Shown here in pieces: positions 6,924-14,451 of a stretch of 30,848 nt of DNA. Each line of letters starts with the position of its first letter. Position 1 is the stretch's first letter. Source of the stretch: a bacterium. Lineage in GTDB: Bacteria > Bacillota > Clostridia > Lachnospirales > Lachnospiraceae. The notes below the pieces were generated by a model. The model ran no database searches. It was not told where the DNA came from and saw nothing but the letters and a program-made list of their open reading frames with translations. The translations under genes and the position numbers were made by a program. The stretch is from the NCBI GenBank assembly GCA_004562765.1, contig SFRL01000037.1:1-30848 (forward strand), given 5' to 3'.

Positions 6924-8679
6924 TGGTCTGCTCCTCTCCTTCCATGCTGTCTGTATCGGCATCTGCATCCGCAGACGGAACCGCTTCTTTTATGAGATGC
7001 CCGTCCTCCCCGAGAAATGCGCCGGTATAATAAGCATTTAACGTATACGTCCACTTCACCGTGCCGCTGTCTTCATCGGACTCCTCCGACATGGACGGAA
7101 TCGAAAGATTTTCAAGCAGCGTCACATCCGCAAAATTCAACAGCATCTGTCCGACCGTAACTTTCCGGTCTGCCTCCATATTCAGCGTTACCAGCGAACC
7201 GTCCGTCTGAATGTTTTTTACATGGATGGTTGTCGGAAGTTCATTTTCCAGCTGCGCAATCAGCGGATACAGCTGCTCATTTTTCGTGATGGTGGCAAGA
7301 TCCAGTTTCTCATACACCTGTTCCTCCGCCTGTACCCGCGCGTAATCGTCATACGTCTCCTGCACATAGGAAAGATCATTGATCCGTTTGGTCAGGTTGC
7401 GGTGCTCACGATAAGCCAGCAGCTGACGCACACCGGAACCGAGAATCAGCAGGACACTTACCAGCACTGCCCCCGCCAGAATCACATATGACGTGTGCAG
7501 GTCGTTCTTTTTGGAATCTGCCACAAGCATGTCCTTTGGCCTGGCATCAATCGGATGAACCGCCGCACCGATGACCGAAAGGAAACCGACAGCCGTTGCC
7601 GCCTTCGGTCTCGTCCCGGAAGATGCCGCATCCGGTGTTACCGTCCCCTCAGCCGCCTTGTTTTTTCCGCTCCGTAAATCGATGACCTTCGTGAAATCAA
7701 TTTCCTGCAGCGGAAGCGGAAGCTCCTGTGCAAACAGTTTGTGCATACCTGCAAAACGGGAACCATCGCCAACCAGATAGACATTCCCGACAAATTCCTG
7801 TTTGACCTGGTTCTGATAATACTCAACCGCCGTGTTTGCAATGCGCAGATGATACCGCAGGGACTCCGCCAGATCCTCATATGCCTCTTCTGCCAGAGCC
7901 TGCTGACGCTTCATCTCCTCCTGGTTTCCCATCTCCGGAATCGTCGGACGGTTGTATATCACATTGTGGTCTAAAAGGAAATCAAGTGCTTTCTCCTCAT
8001 CGTCAATGCCAAGCACCGGATGGTCAATCACGGCCGTAATCGTAGCGCCATAGCCGTACGGTGTCACACGCTGAAAGACCAGTTTTTTATTTTCCAGAAT
8101 ACTGATCACCGTTGCCTGTTCTTCCAGCTGCACAACCACAGCATTTTCCAGAAAACTGTCACACAAAAGCTGTACCGTTCCGTTTCCGATATAGTCAAAC
8201 GTCTCCACCTTAAGCCCTGCCAGCTCGGCAAAGGTCACATAGTTGTTTAAAAGGTTATCCGGAATTGCAACGAGAAGCAGCTTAAGCATCTTCTTTCCGT
8301 CTTCTTCCTCCACGTCCATCTTGCTGTAACTGATGGTGTAATTGCTCACATCCATCGGGAAGTAATCACGGATCTGTGCCTCGATGATTCCCATGATCTT
8401 ATTGTCCTTGACAAACGGGATCATAACCTCGCGGGTAACAACCTTAGAGGAGGAAAGGGTAAATACAACTTCCTTCTCATGGATATCGTGTCTGCTTAGT
8501 TCGGCCTTTAATGCCGATGCAAACGCTTCTTTGTCGCGGATATAGCCATCTTCCACCGCATGTTCCGGGGTGCGGAACGCAAACGCTTTATGTACCGGCG
8601 GATTTTTCTTGCGGTAATCGGCCAGTGCGACTTTTGTCCACCATACACCGGCCTCAATACTTACTACTCTTTTGACCAT
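6916..8679 (-). CDS. pilM: PilM-PilN fusion: actin-like cytoplasmic platform protein joined to membrane alignment protein
   Basis: Residues 1-360 look like PilM, an actin-fold ATP-binding protein: an N-terminal RVVSIEAGVWWTKVALAD segment in the place of the phosphate-1 loop (Glu where Asp is usual), long SHS2-like middle, and a C-terminal adenosine-type motif NVYLVGDGSRFAGM. A Thr/Ala/Ser/Pro linker follows, then IDARPKDM near residue 377, one membrane segment (about 397-417), a helical stretch and a small alpha/beta domain (TIHVKNIQTDGSLVTLNMEA), which is PilN architecture. The C-terminus is an acidic tail (DADADTD...EGEEQ). The ATG at 8679 has AAGGAG 9 bases upstream; starts at 8685 and 8718 are in frame but badly spaced. 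The stop overlaps pilO. PilM and PilN are normally separate and PilM binds the cytoplasmic peptide of PilN, so fusion makes sense. There is no frameshift sign at the junction. Confidence 0.85.
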   Translation of the reverse strand: MVKRVVSIEAGVWWTKVALADYRKKNPPVHKAFAFRTPEHAVEDGYIRDKEAFASALKAELSRHDIHEKEVVFTLSSSKVVTREVMIPFVKDNKIMGIIEAQIRDYFPMDVSNYTISYSKMDVEEEDGKKMLKLLLVAIPDNLLNNYVTFAELAGLKVETFDYIGNGTVQLLCDSFLENAVVVQLEEQATVISILENKKLVFQRVTPYGYGATITAVIDHPVLGIDDEEKALDFLLDHNVIYNRPTIPEMGNQEEMKRQQALAEEAYEDLAESLRYHLRIANTAVEYYQNQVKQEFVGNVYLVGDGSRFAGMHKLFAQELPLPLQEIDFTKVIDLRSGKNKAAEGTVTPDAASSGTRPKAATAVGFLSVIGAAVHPIDARPKDMLVADSKKNDLHTSYVILAGAVLVSVLLILGSGVRQLLAYREHRNLTKRINDLSYVQETYDDYARVQAEEQVYEKLDLATITKNEQLYPLIAQLENELPTTIHVKNIQTDGSLVTLNMEADRKVTVGQMLLNFADVTLLENLSIPSMSEESDEDSGTVKWTYTLNAYYTGAFLGEDGHLIKEAVPSADADADTDSMEGEEQTNE

Positions 8680-8920
8680 TTTCATTTTCTCCTTATATAT
8701 TTTCCGAAAGGTTTTCATTGGAAAATGTACAAAAATAATTATGCTTTGTTCATGTTCTCTGAAAAATCACAAATCCTAATTATTTTTCTACATTTTCCAT
8801 CGTAACGTTGTGGCATAAAAAATTATGCAGTGAAAATGACAGATGTTTAAAATTCGCCACAGGAATAAGAAAAACTTTACTTTTTTTAATTATGCCATAC
8901 GTAGCAGTTCATGCCATGTT
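8680..8920 (-). promoter_or_regulatory. 241-bp non-coding gap between pilD and pilMN with repeats
   Basis: This is the only long gap inside the pilus locus. It is very AT-rich and has no credible gene. It holds an imperfect 23-bp inverted repeat (8719-8741 with 8777-8799, one central mismatch, 35-base spacer), a short perfect palindrome GCATAA-AAAA-TTATGC at 8813-8828, and three copies of GCATAATT on the minus strand (8888-8895, 8821-8828, 8737-8744). Each copy contains CATAAT, one base from a sigma-A -10 box, but I find no convincing -35 box at the right distance. The pilMN ribosome site AAGGAG is at 8689-8694. The layout suggests a second promoter or regulated leader for the pilMN-onwards genes; this is inference. 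Confidence 0.55.
8719..8799 (-). repeat. 23-bp inverted repeat upstream of pilMN
   Basis: The arms at 8719-8741 and 8777-8799 are complementary at 22 of 23 positions; the single mismatch is the central base (8730 opposite 8788). The core of each arm reads GGAAAATGTA-N-AAAAATAATTA. In a minus-strand transcript it would make a long AU-rich stem with a 35-base loop ending about 24 bases before the AAGGAG site, so it lies in the presumed leader of pilMN. No T-tract follows, so it does not look like a terminator. It may equally be a pair of operator half-sites. Confidence 0.75.
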
Positions 8921-9688
8921 TTAATAAATGCCCATCATGCCGAGATACCAGGTCCAGAAACGGCTGCCCCAGAGTGCGGCGATGAATATGCCTGCCGAAA
9001 GGTACGGGCCGAGTGCAAGCAGGTTGTTTCGCTTGCTTACTTTCATACGGATGGTATGGATGACGGAGCCAAGAATGCATGCAAGAATAAATGCAAAAAT
9101 AATGTTTTTTGCGCCTAAAAGCAGGCCTGCATATGCCATGAGTTTGATGTCTCCCCCACCGATTGCTTTGCCGGAGGAGAAATAATACAGGCCATACAAA
9201 AACAGGCTGACAATGACTGCCCCGATGATATGGGACAGGATATGCCGGAAATCATACACGGTCATGATGATACCGAGCAGTCCCAGAAACAGGTTCTGGG
9301 AAACCGGTATCTGATAGGTTCTCTCATCGATGACCGCAATGACAATCAGGGCAGATGTCATGAGGCAATACAGCACACTGCTGAACGTGAAACCGCCCGC
9401 CATGAAAACGACCACATACAGCACACCATTTAAAGCCTCGATTAATGGGTACTGTATGGAAATCCTAGCACCACATTGCCGGCATCTGCCCCGAAGAATT
9501 ATGTAGGAAAATACAGGAACCATGTCCCGCCAGCCCAGCTTACGCCCGCAGTTCATACAGTGCGAGGACTGCACGATATTCTCTTTTTTCGGGATACGGA
9601 AGATCAGCACGTTTAAGAAACTGCCGATGACGATTCCGTATAAAAATACAACGATGTAAAGAAAAATCGTAAGTTGGGTTATTAGCAT
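8921..9688 (-). CDS. pilD: Type IV prepilin peptidase/N-methyltransferase (A24 family)
   Basis: This 255-residue multi-pass membrane protein carries both halves of a bifunctional prepilin peptidase. The N-terminal part has GSFLNVLIFRIP and two zinc-type pairs, CMNCG and CRQCG, the cytoplasmic loop linked to N-methylation of the mature pilin. The C-terminal part has the two aspartyl-protease acids: one in AVIDERTYQIP and one in the GxGD motif GGGDIKLMAYAGLLLG. The enzyme cleaves after the leader Gly of PilA and the four minor prepilins in this window. ATG at 9688 follows TAGGAGA by about 7 bases. It lies 20 bases after pilA and ends the first half of the pilus locus before the repeat-rich gap. 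The family assignment is secure; the symbol follows the T4P naming convention, and a competence role (comC) is less likely given pilT and pilM-O. Confidence 0.96.
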   Translation of the reverse strand: MLITQLTIFLYIVVFLYGIVIGSFLNVLIFRIPKKENIVQSSHCMNCGRKLGWRDMVPVFSYIILRGRCRQCGARISIQYPLIEALNGVLYVVVFMAGGFTFSSVLYCLMTSALIVIAVIDERTYQIPVSQNLFLGLLGIIMTVYDFRHILSHIIGAVIVSLFLYGLYYFSSGKAIGGGDIKLMAYAGLLLGAKNIIFAFILACILGSVIHTIRMKVSKRNNLLALGPYLSAGIFIAALWGSRFWTWYLGMMGIY

Positions 9689-9708
9689 AAATCAATCTCC
9701 TAAAATCA

Positions 9709-10206
9709 TTAAATATCTGCTTTAATATGATTTAAAGTAGTGTCAATTGCCTGTGTCTCAACAGTATGATTTGTAAGATTAATATCTATCTGAATTTCTG
9801 TAGCTTCTTTTCCAGTTTTAGATGTCATTTTTGACTTTGCTTCAGAATATCCGCTACCAACTAATTCTTTGATTTTTCCAGCTAACTTTGCTTCATCTGA
9901 ATCAGCATTAGCTCCTCCACCATTTGCGGTATATACCTTGACCGTGATTGTGCCACTTTCCGTTGTTAATTGATCTGCTAACATTGAATACGCAGAAACT
10001 GCGGCAGTAGAATAACTATTAAGAATTTGTTCATCCTTTGCTTCTTTAGACTTATTGATATAAGGAATTACCTGTGTACCAACAATACCTACCAAAATTG
10101 CCATAATTGCGATAACGATAATCAACTCTACGAGAGAGAAACCTTTGTTATCCTTCTTTTCATTCTTTGCTTTCATGTTCTGAAGCAGTTCCATAATCTT
10201 CTTCAT
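9709..10206 (-). CDS. pilA: Major type IV pilin (PilA-like)
   Basis: The 165-residue prepilin has a 22-residue charged leader ending DNKG, then the textbook mature N-terminus FSLVELIIVIAIMAILVGIVG with Glu5, and the long alpha1 helix (IPYINKSKEAKDEQILNSYSTAAVSAYSM). The soluble domain is small, Gly/Ala/Thr/Lys-rich and has no cysteine, so it lacks the disulfide-bounded D-region of proteobacterial pilins, as in other clostridial pilins. I chose ATG at 10206 (AAGGAG 10 bases upstream); the frame extends to 10278 but that start lacks a ribosome site. The gene is visibly richer in A/T and uses more A/T-ending codons than its neighbours, and a hairpin precedes it, both consistent with high expression. 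It sits between pilC and pilD, the position of the main pilin in several Clostridia. It would be the fibre subunit moved by PilB and PilT. Confidence 0.9.
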   Translation of the reverse strand: MKKIMELLQNMKAKNEKKDNKGFSLVELIIVIAIMAILVGIVGTQVIPYINKSKEAKDEQILNSYSTAAVSAYSMLADQLTTESGTITVKVYTANGGGANADSDEAKLAGKIKELVGSGYSEAKSKMTSKTGKEATEIQIDINLTNHTVETQAIDTTLNHIKADI

Positions 10207-10251
10207 ACCCTTTGTTCTCCTTTTTGAATATATTTTTATGTATCTATCATC

Positions 10252-10273
10252 ACATGTCTCATGGCAGACATGT
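10252..10273 (-). repeat. Intercistronic hairpin between pilC and pilA
   Basis: ACATGTCT at 10252-10259 and AGACATGT at 10266-10273 are perfectly complementary around a 6-base loop. It lies between the pilC stop and the pilA ribosome site (AAGGAG near 10217-10222), with no T-tract after it, so it is not an intrinsic terminator. Such a hairpin could mark an RNA processing site or protect the 5' end of a pilA-led transcript. Confidence 0.7.
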
Positions 10274-10296
10274 AACAACCCTTCTTCTGCCTGCGG

Positions 10297-11508
10297 TCAG
10301 GCTCCGATGCTGTCATACAGACTGTACATCGGCATCATGATCGCAAGGACGATCGGCACCACAATAACTGCCATCACGATGATGATGAGCGGTTCCATCG
10401 CGGCAAGCAGTGCCTCGGTCGCCGACTCCACCTCTTCATCATAATATGCTGCGACTTTGTCGAGCATGTCTTCCATATTACCGGTTTCCTCGCCGATCTC
10501 TATCATGTGGTAGACCATCGGTGGGAAGACCCCGGAATCTGCCAGTGGCTTCGAGAGCGGGATTCCACGGCTGACCTCTTCGGTCGCATCTTTTAATGCC
10601 TGCTTAACCACGGCATTCCCCATCATCTCGGTCACAAGCCCGAGTGCATCCACCAGCTGGACACCGGAGCCCATCAGTGTGGACAGGGTTCGCGTCATGC
10701 GCGAGGATGCCGTCTTGATGCTAAGCGGACCGACCAGCGGTACCTTTAGAATAAATTTTCCTAATATATGTGCCCCGCCCTCTGTCTTTTTCCACGCATG
10801 GATAAATATGGCAATCCCTGCGATGATGGCAACAATAAAATACCAGCTGTGCACAAAGAAATCACTGACTGCCATGACTGCAAGCGTGATGCCCGGCAGT
10901 TTTCCGCCGACTTCGTCAAACTGGGAAGTAAAGGTAGGCACAATCTTAATCATCATGATGGCTACAACAACGATAATAACAAGAATCAGGATGACCGGAT
11001 AAATCGCTGACTTGATGATCAGCCCCTTCAGGTGGGCTTCTTTTTCAAACTGGCTTCCCACACGGCTGAATGCTTTATCCAGACCGCCGGAGGACTCCCC
11101 GGCGGCAACCATCTGCACCATGAGGTTCGGAAAAATCTTCGGGTGCTCCGCCATCGCAACGGCGAGGGTCTCCCCACGCTGTACGGAATCCCGCACTTCT
11201 GCGATTGCGTTGGCAAACGGTTTGTTCTCGGTCTGCTCGGATAGCATGTCGAGTGCCTCAACGACGGTCACGCCGGCATTTAATACGCTCTCAAACTGGC
11301 GGCAGAATACGCTCATTTCGCGGACGCTGACGGCTTTTCCGATATGGATTTCGAGATCTTTGTTAAATGCGTTGGCTCTTGCGATGGAAACGATGGTGTT
11401 GCCGCCGGATTTGAGTTCTGCCGAAGCGACTTCCATGTTCATGGCCTCGATGGTGCCGGTTTTTGGTTTTCCATCGGCCCCGACCACTTCGTATTTATAA
11501 CTTGCCAT
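10297..11508 (-). CDS. pilC: Type IV pilus inner-membrane platform protein PilC (GspF family)
   Basis: At 403 residues it has the normal PilC/GspF length. The N-terminus (MASYKYEVVGADGKPKTGTIEA) is the usual small beta domain, followed by two homologous T2SSF domains; each is a helical bundle leading to membrane segments (around KSAIYPVILILVIIVVVAIMMIKIVP, then FVHSWYFIVAIIAGIAIFIHAW, and a C-terminal one LIIIVMAVIVVPIVLAIMMPMYSLYDSIGA). The motif FCRQFESVLNAGVTVVEAL and its second-half counterpart (RTLSTLMGSGVQLVDAL) are clear. PilC is thought to couple the hexameric ATPases to pilin insertion and removal. ATG at 11508 follows AAGGAG by 7 bases. The gene lies 14 bases after pilT and before pilA. 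All expected features are intact. Confidence 0.96.
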   Translation of the reverse strand: MASYKYEVVGADGKPKTGTIEAMNMEVASAELKSGGNTIVSIARANAFNKDLEIHIGKAVSVREMSVFCRQFESVLNAGVTVVEALDMLSEQTENKPFANAIAEVRDSVQRGETLAVAMAEHPKIFPNLMVQMVAAGESSGGLDKAFSRVGSQFEKEAHLKGLIIKSAIYPVILILVIIVVVAIMMIKIVPTFTSQFDEVGGKLPGITLAVMAVSDFFVHSWYFIVAIIAGIAIFIHAWKKTEGGAHILGKFILKVPLVGPLSIKTASSRMTRTLSTLMGSGVQLVDALGLVTEMMGNAVVKQALKDATEEVSRGIPLSKPLADSGVFPPMVYHMIEIGEETGNMEDMLDKVAAYYDEEVESATEALLAAMEPLIIIVMAVIVVPIVLAIMMPMYSLYDSIGA

Positions 11509-11522
11509 GTCTTAACTCCTTT

Positions 11523-12584
11523 TTAAAACAGCTTCTGCTGCATGTTTCCTGTATCCTGTGCATACTCTACGGCATTTGCCGCATCGATTTTGTGTTTCAG
11601 GTACAGACCGAATAAGGAATCATCCATCGTCTGCATGCCAATCTTCTTACTTGTCTGCATGATGGATGGAATCTGGTGTGCCTTATCCTCCCGGATCAGG
11701 TTTTTGATCGCCGGGGTACCGAGCATGACTTCAAATGCCGCCACACGGGATTTCCCGTCGATCGTCGGCAGAAGCTGCTGGGAAATTACCGCCTCAAGAA
11801 CCGATGCCAGCTGCGAGCGGATCTGGTTCTGCTGGTGCGGTGGGAACACATCGACAATACGCTCAATGGTAGGTGCCGCACCGATGGTATGCAGGGTGGA
11901 GAATACCAGATGTCCGGTTTCTGCTGCCGTGATGGCAGTGGAAATCGTATCAAAGTCACGCATCTCCCCCACAAGGATGATGTCCGGATCCTCACGGAGT
12001 GCCGCACGGAGCGCATTTCCATAGGAATCGGTATCCAGCCCGATCTCCCTTTGGTTTACGATGGACCGGTTATGCTTATGTAAATACTCGATCGGATCTT
12101 CGAGTGTAATGATATGTTCGTTCCGTTCTTTATTGATGACATCGATCAAAGATGCCAGTGTGGTGGATTTACCGCTTCCGGTCGGTCCCGTGACAAGGAC
12201 AAGCCCGCGCTTTTTCTTTGTCAGCCCAAGGACAGCTTCCGGCACCCCGAGATCCTCCGGTGTCGGGATATCGCTCGCCACGATACGCAGTACAGCCGCA
12301 TAGGAACCTCTCTGGTGGAAAGCGTTGACACGGAACCGTCCCACGCGCGTATCCGTGTAGGCAAAGTCCACTTCCCCTGTGGCTTCCATGGTTTTTTTCT
12401 GTTTTTCGTTAAACATGGATTCTACCAGTTCTTTGGTCATCGCCGGTGTCAGTCTCTCAAATCCGTCCATTTCATAAAGTGTTCCGCTGATCCTGCACTT
12501 CGGCCGTACCCCCACGGTAATATGTAAGTCGGACGCATGATGCGCTTTTGCTATCGAAAGAAGCGTATACATTGACAATTCCAT
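11523..12584 (-). CDS. pilT: Type IV pilus retraction ATPase PilT
   Basis: This 353-residue hexameric motor ATPase powers pilin disassembly and thus twitching-type retraction. Visible motifs are the PAS-like N-domain start (ASDLHITVGVRPKCRISG), Walker A GPTGSGKS (133-140), Asp box EDPIEY (about 162), Walker B IILVGEMRD (about 202), His box TGHLVFSTLHT (about 223) and the PilT-specific AIRNLIRE-like sequence AIKNLIREDK, needed for retraction in characterised PilT. The C-terminal stretch IPSIMQTSKKIGMQTMDDSL is also typical of PilT and separates it from PilB. It lies 31 bases after pilB. The start at 12584 has GGGAAGG about 10 bases upstream; Met5 is an alternative. Presence of PilT argues that this is a true retractile T4P rather than a secretion or DNA-uptake pseudopilus. 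Confidence 0.97.
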   Translation of the reverse strand: MELSMYTLLSIAKAHHASDLHITVGVRPKCRISGTLYEMDGFERLTPAMTKELVESMFNEKQKKTMEATGEVDFAYTDTRVGRFRVNAFHQRGSYAAVLRIVASDIPTPEDLGVPEAVLGLTKKKRGLVLVTGPTGSGKSTTLASLIDVINKERNEHIITLEDPIEYLHKHNRSIVNQREIGLDTDSYGNALRAALREDPDIILVGEMRDFDTISTAITAAETGHLVFSTLHTIGAAPTIERIVDVFPPHQQNQIRSQLASVLEAVISQQLLPTIDGKSRVAAFEVMLGTPAIKNLIREDKAHQIPSIMQTSKKIGMQTMDDSLFGLYLKHKIDAANAVEYAQDTGNMQQKLF

Positions 12585-12615
12585 CTGTTTTGCTGCCTTC
12601 CCTTCCCTGTTTTAT

Positions 12616-14361
12616 TTAATCCTCTTCGTCATCGTATGCCACACGCTGCACTTCCTCGACGGTGGTGATTCCGCGCAGTGCGTAATCAATGGCACTCATG
12701 CGGAGCGTTTTCATGCCATGTGTTAGTGCGATCTCCTCAAGCACATCCGCATTCTCCCCGCGGTTGATCGCCTGCCGCAGGTCTGCCGTGACCGGCATGA
12801 TCTCATAAATACCGATTCTTCCATAGTATCCGGTTCCGCCGCAGCGGACACATTCTTTGTGCCCCGGTGTGCGGACATTGATCCGTCTGGTAGGATCCTT
12901 TATGCCGAGTATTTTTTTCTCCCCTGCGGTTGCCTCCCGGACAATTCCGCATGCCGGACAGACCCGGCGCACCAGACGCTGGGCGATTACTCCGACCACG
13001 GAATCCGCAATCAGGTAGTTTTCCACTCCCATATCTGCCAGACGGGTGATGGTATTTGCCGAACTGTTTGTATGTAAGGTGCTGACCACCAGATGTCCGG
13101 TGATGGATGCCTTTACCGCAATCTCTGCGGTCTCCTGGTCACGGATCTCCCCGATCATGATGATGTCCGGATCCTGACGCAGGATGGAACGCAGTGCCGA
13201 GGAAAAGGTAAGTCCCGCCTTTTCGTTTACCTGTACCTGGTTGACCCCGTTTAAGTTCGCCTCAACCGGATCTTCTACCGTGATGATATTGACACCTTCT
13301 ACGTTTAATTCATTTAATGCGGTATATAATGTCGTAGACTTACCGCTTCCGGTCGGTCCCGTGACGAGAATAAGCCCGTTCGGATGGCTTAGGATGTGGT
13401 CAAACTTTTTTAATTCGTCCTCCGGGAATCCCAGATCCCGCTTGTCCAATGTCAGTGCTTTTTTCTGTGCGAGACGCATAACGACCTTTTCCCCATAGAC
13501 GGTCGGAAGCACGGACACACGGATGTCGTATTCCTGCCGGTCCACAATGCTGGTCGCACGACCATCCTGTGGGCGGCGCTTTTCAGAAATGTCAAGTCCG
13601 CTGACAATTTTAATTCTTGCGATCAGTGCGGCATGCAGGCTGATATCGTGCCGCATGGCTTCGTGCAGCACGCCATCCACACGAAACCGGATCCGCACCT
13701 GATTTTCCATCGGCTCGATATGGATATCGCTGGCTCTCTTGTGGACTGCCTGCTCGATGATCTGTCCTAACAGTTTGACAATCGGTGCCTGCTGGACATT
13801 GTTCTCATCGTTTCCACTCCCGGTTTCTAAGGCCGCCCTGGCTTTTGCCTGTTCCTGCTTTTCCCTTGTATACTGTTCTGCCACACGCAGGGCTTCTGCA
13901 TTTCCATAGTAGCGGTCGATGGCTGCCGCAATATCACTCGGGGTTGCAGCAAAACGCTCCACCTGACACCCGGTAATGATGGAAACATCGTCCATCGCCC
14001 GGATATCCAGCGGATCGCTCATTGCCACGCACAAAAGATTGGGATTTTTCTCATTGAACTTAAACGGAATCAGATTATACTTCCGCAACACTGCCTCGTC
14101 CAAAAGCCGGATGATTTCCTCCGGGATGCGCAGGGTCGACAGATCGACACTCTGTATTTTCAGCTGTGCCTTCAGTGCCTCTACGATCTGTTTTTCGTCT
14201 GTAAACCCCAGATCTAGAAGTACCACTCCGAGACGTTCTCCCTGTTTTTCTGTTTTCTGGATCTGTAACGCTTTTACCAGCTGATCCTGCGAAATGACTC
14301 CTGCATCCACAAGCAGATCGCCCAGTCGCTTCTTCCGGGCAAACCCTACCAACTTATCCAT
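12616..14361 (-). CDS. pilB: Type IV pilus extension ATPase PilB with c-di-GMP-type MshEN domain
   Basis: The 581-residue ATPase drives pilin polymerisation. The N-domain carries two tandem MshEN-type motifs: RLGDLL...G......L...L..Q at residues 12-35 and RLGVVL...G......I...L..Q at 43-66, the pattern that binds c-di-GMP in MshE and several PilB proteins. The core has Walker A GPTGSGKS (335-342), EDPVE Asp box, Walker B IIMIGEIRD (about 400), His box TGHLVVSTLHT (about 421) and a tetracysteine zinc site C468-C471/C504-C507. The end (YALRGITTVEEVQRVAYDDEED) is the usual GspE tail. It is the first gene of the pilus locus, behind the promoter at 14423-14451. ATG at 14361 follows TGGGAG by 6 bases. 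c-di-GMP control of extension is an inference from the motif. Confidence 0.97.
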   Translation of the reverse strand: MDKLVGFARKKRLGDLLVDAGVISQDQLVKALQIQKTEKQGERLGVVLLDLGFTDEKQIVEALKAQLKIQSVDLSTLRIPEEIIRLLDEAVLRKYNLIPFKFNEKNPNLLCVAMSDPLDIRAMDDVSIITGCQVERFAATPSDIAAAIDRYYGNAEALRVAEQYTREKQEQAKARAALETGSGNDENNVQQAPIVKLLGQIIEQAVHKRASDIHIEPMENQVRIRFRVDGVLHEAMRHDISLHAALIARIKIVSGLDISEKRRPQDGRATSIVDRQEYDIRVSVLPTVYGEKVVMRLAQKKALTLDKRDLGFPEDELKKFDHILSHPNGLILVTGPTGSGKSTTLYTALNELNVEGVNIITVEDPVEANLNGVNQVQVNEKAGLTFSSALRSILRQDPDIIMIGEIRDQETAEIAVKASITGHLVVSTLHTNSSANTITRLADMGVENYLIADSVVGVIAQRLVRRVCPACGIVREATAGEKKILGIKDPTRRINVRTPGHKECVRCGGTGYYGRIGIYEIMPVTADLRQAINRGENADVLEEIALTHGMKTLRMSAIDYALRGITTVEEVQRVAYDDEED

Positions 14362-14388
14362 GTAATACTCCCACTACGTTAAACATTT

Positions 14389-14404
14389 ATTATTTTCGAA
14401 TAAT
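14389..14404 (-). repeat. Small AT hairpin with TTCG loop in the pilB leader
   Basis: ATTATT-TTCG-AATAAT is a perfect 6-bp inverted repeat about 12-27 bases downstream of the predicted pilB transcription start. All stem pairs are A-T, so a stable RNA structure is doubtful; it may be a small operator or chance in AT-rich DNA. Confidence 0.35.
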
Positions 14405-14422
14405 TTCGAGCAATTAATGATT

Positions 14423-14451
14423 ATTATAACCTTTTTTGTTTTCTATTGCAA
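14423..14451 (-). promoter_or_regulatory. Sigma-A-type promoter of the pilB operon
   Basis: On the minus strand TTGCAA (14446-14451) is followed after exactly 17 bases by TATAAT (14423-14428). The -10 box is perfect and the -35 matches TTGACA at five of six positions (only the A at position 4 differs). Transcription would start near 14416, giving a leader of about 55 bases before pilB. The 158-base gap between spoIVB and pilB otherwise holds A/T-rich DNA with no obvious intrinsic terminator for the upstream operon. No c-di-GMP riboswitch-like element was recognised. Confidence 0.85.

Noticed and set aside
8800..8920. Terminator after pilD
   Set aside because: The palindrome at 8813-8828 is short and A/T-rich, and no proper T-tract follows it on the minus strand.
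1637..14361. Competence pseudopilus or type II secretion system
   Set aside because: PilT and PilM/N/O-type proteins are present and secretin genes are absent, which fits a retractile Gram-positive type IV pilus better.
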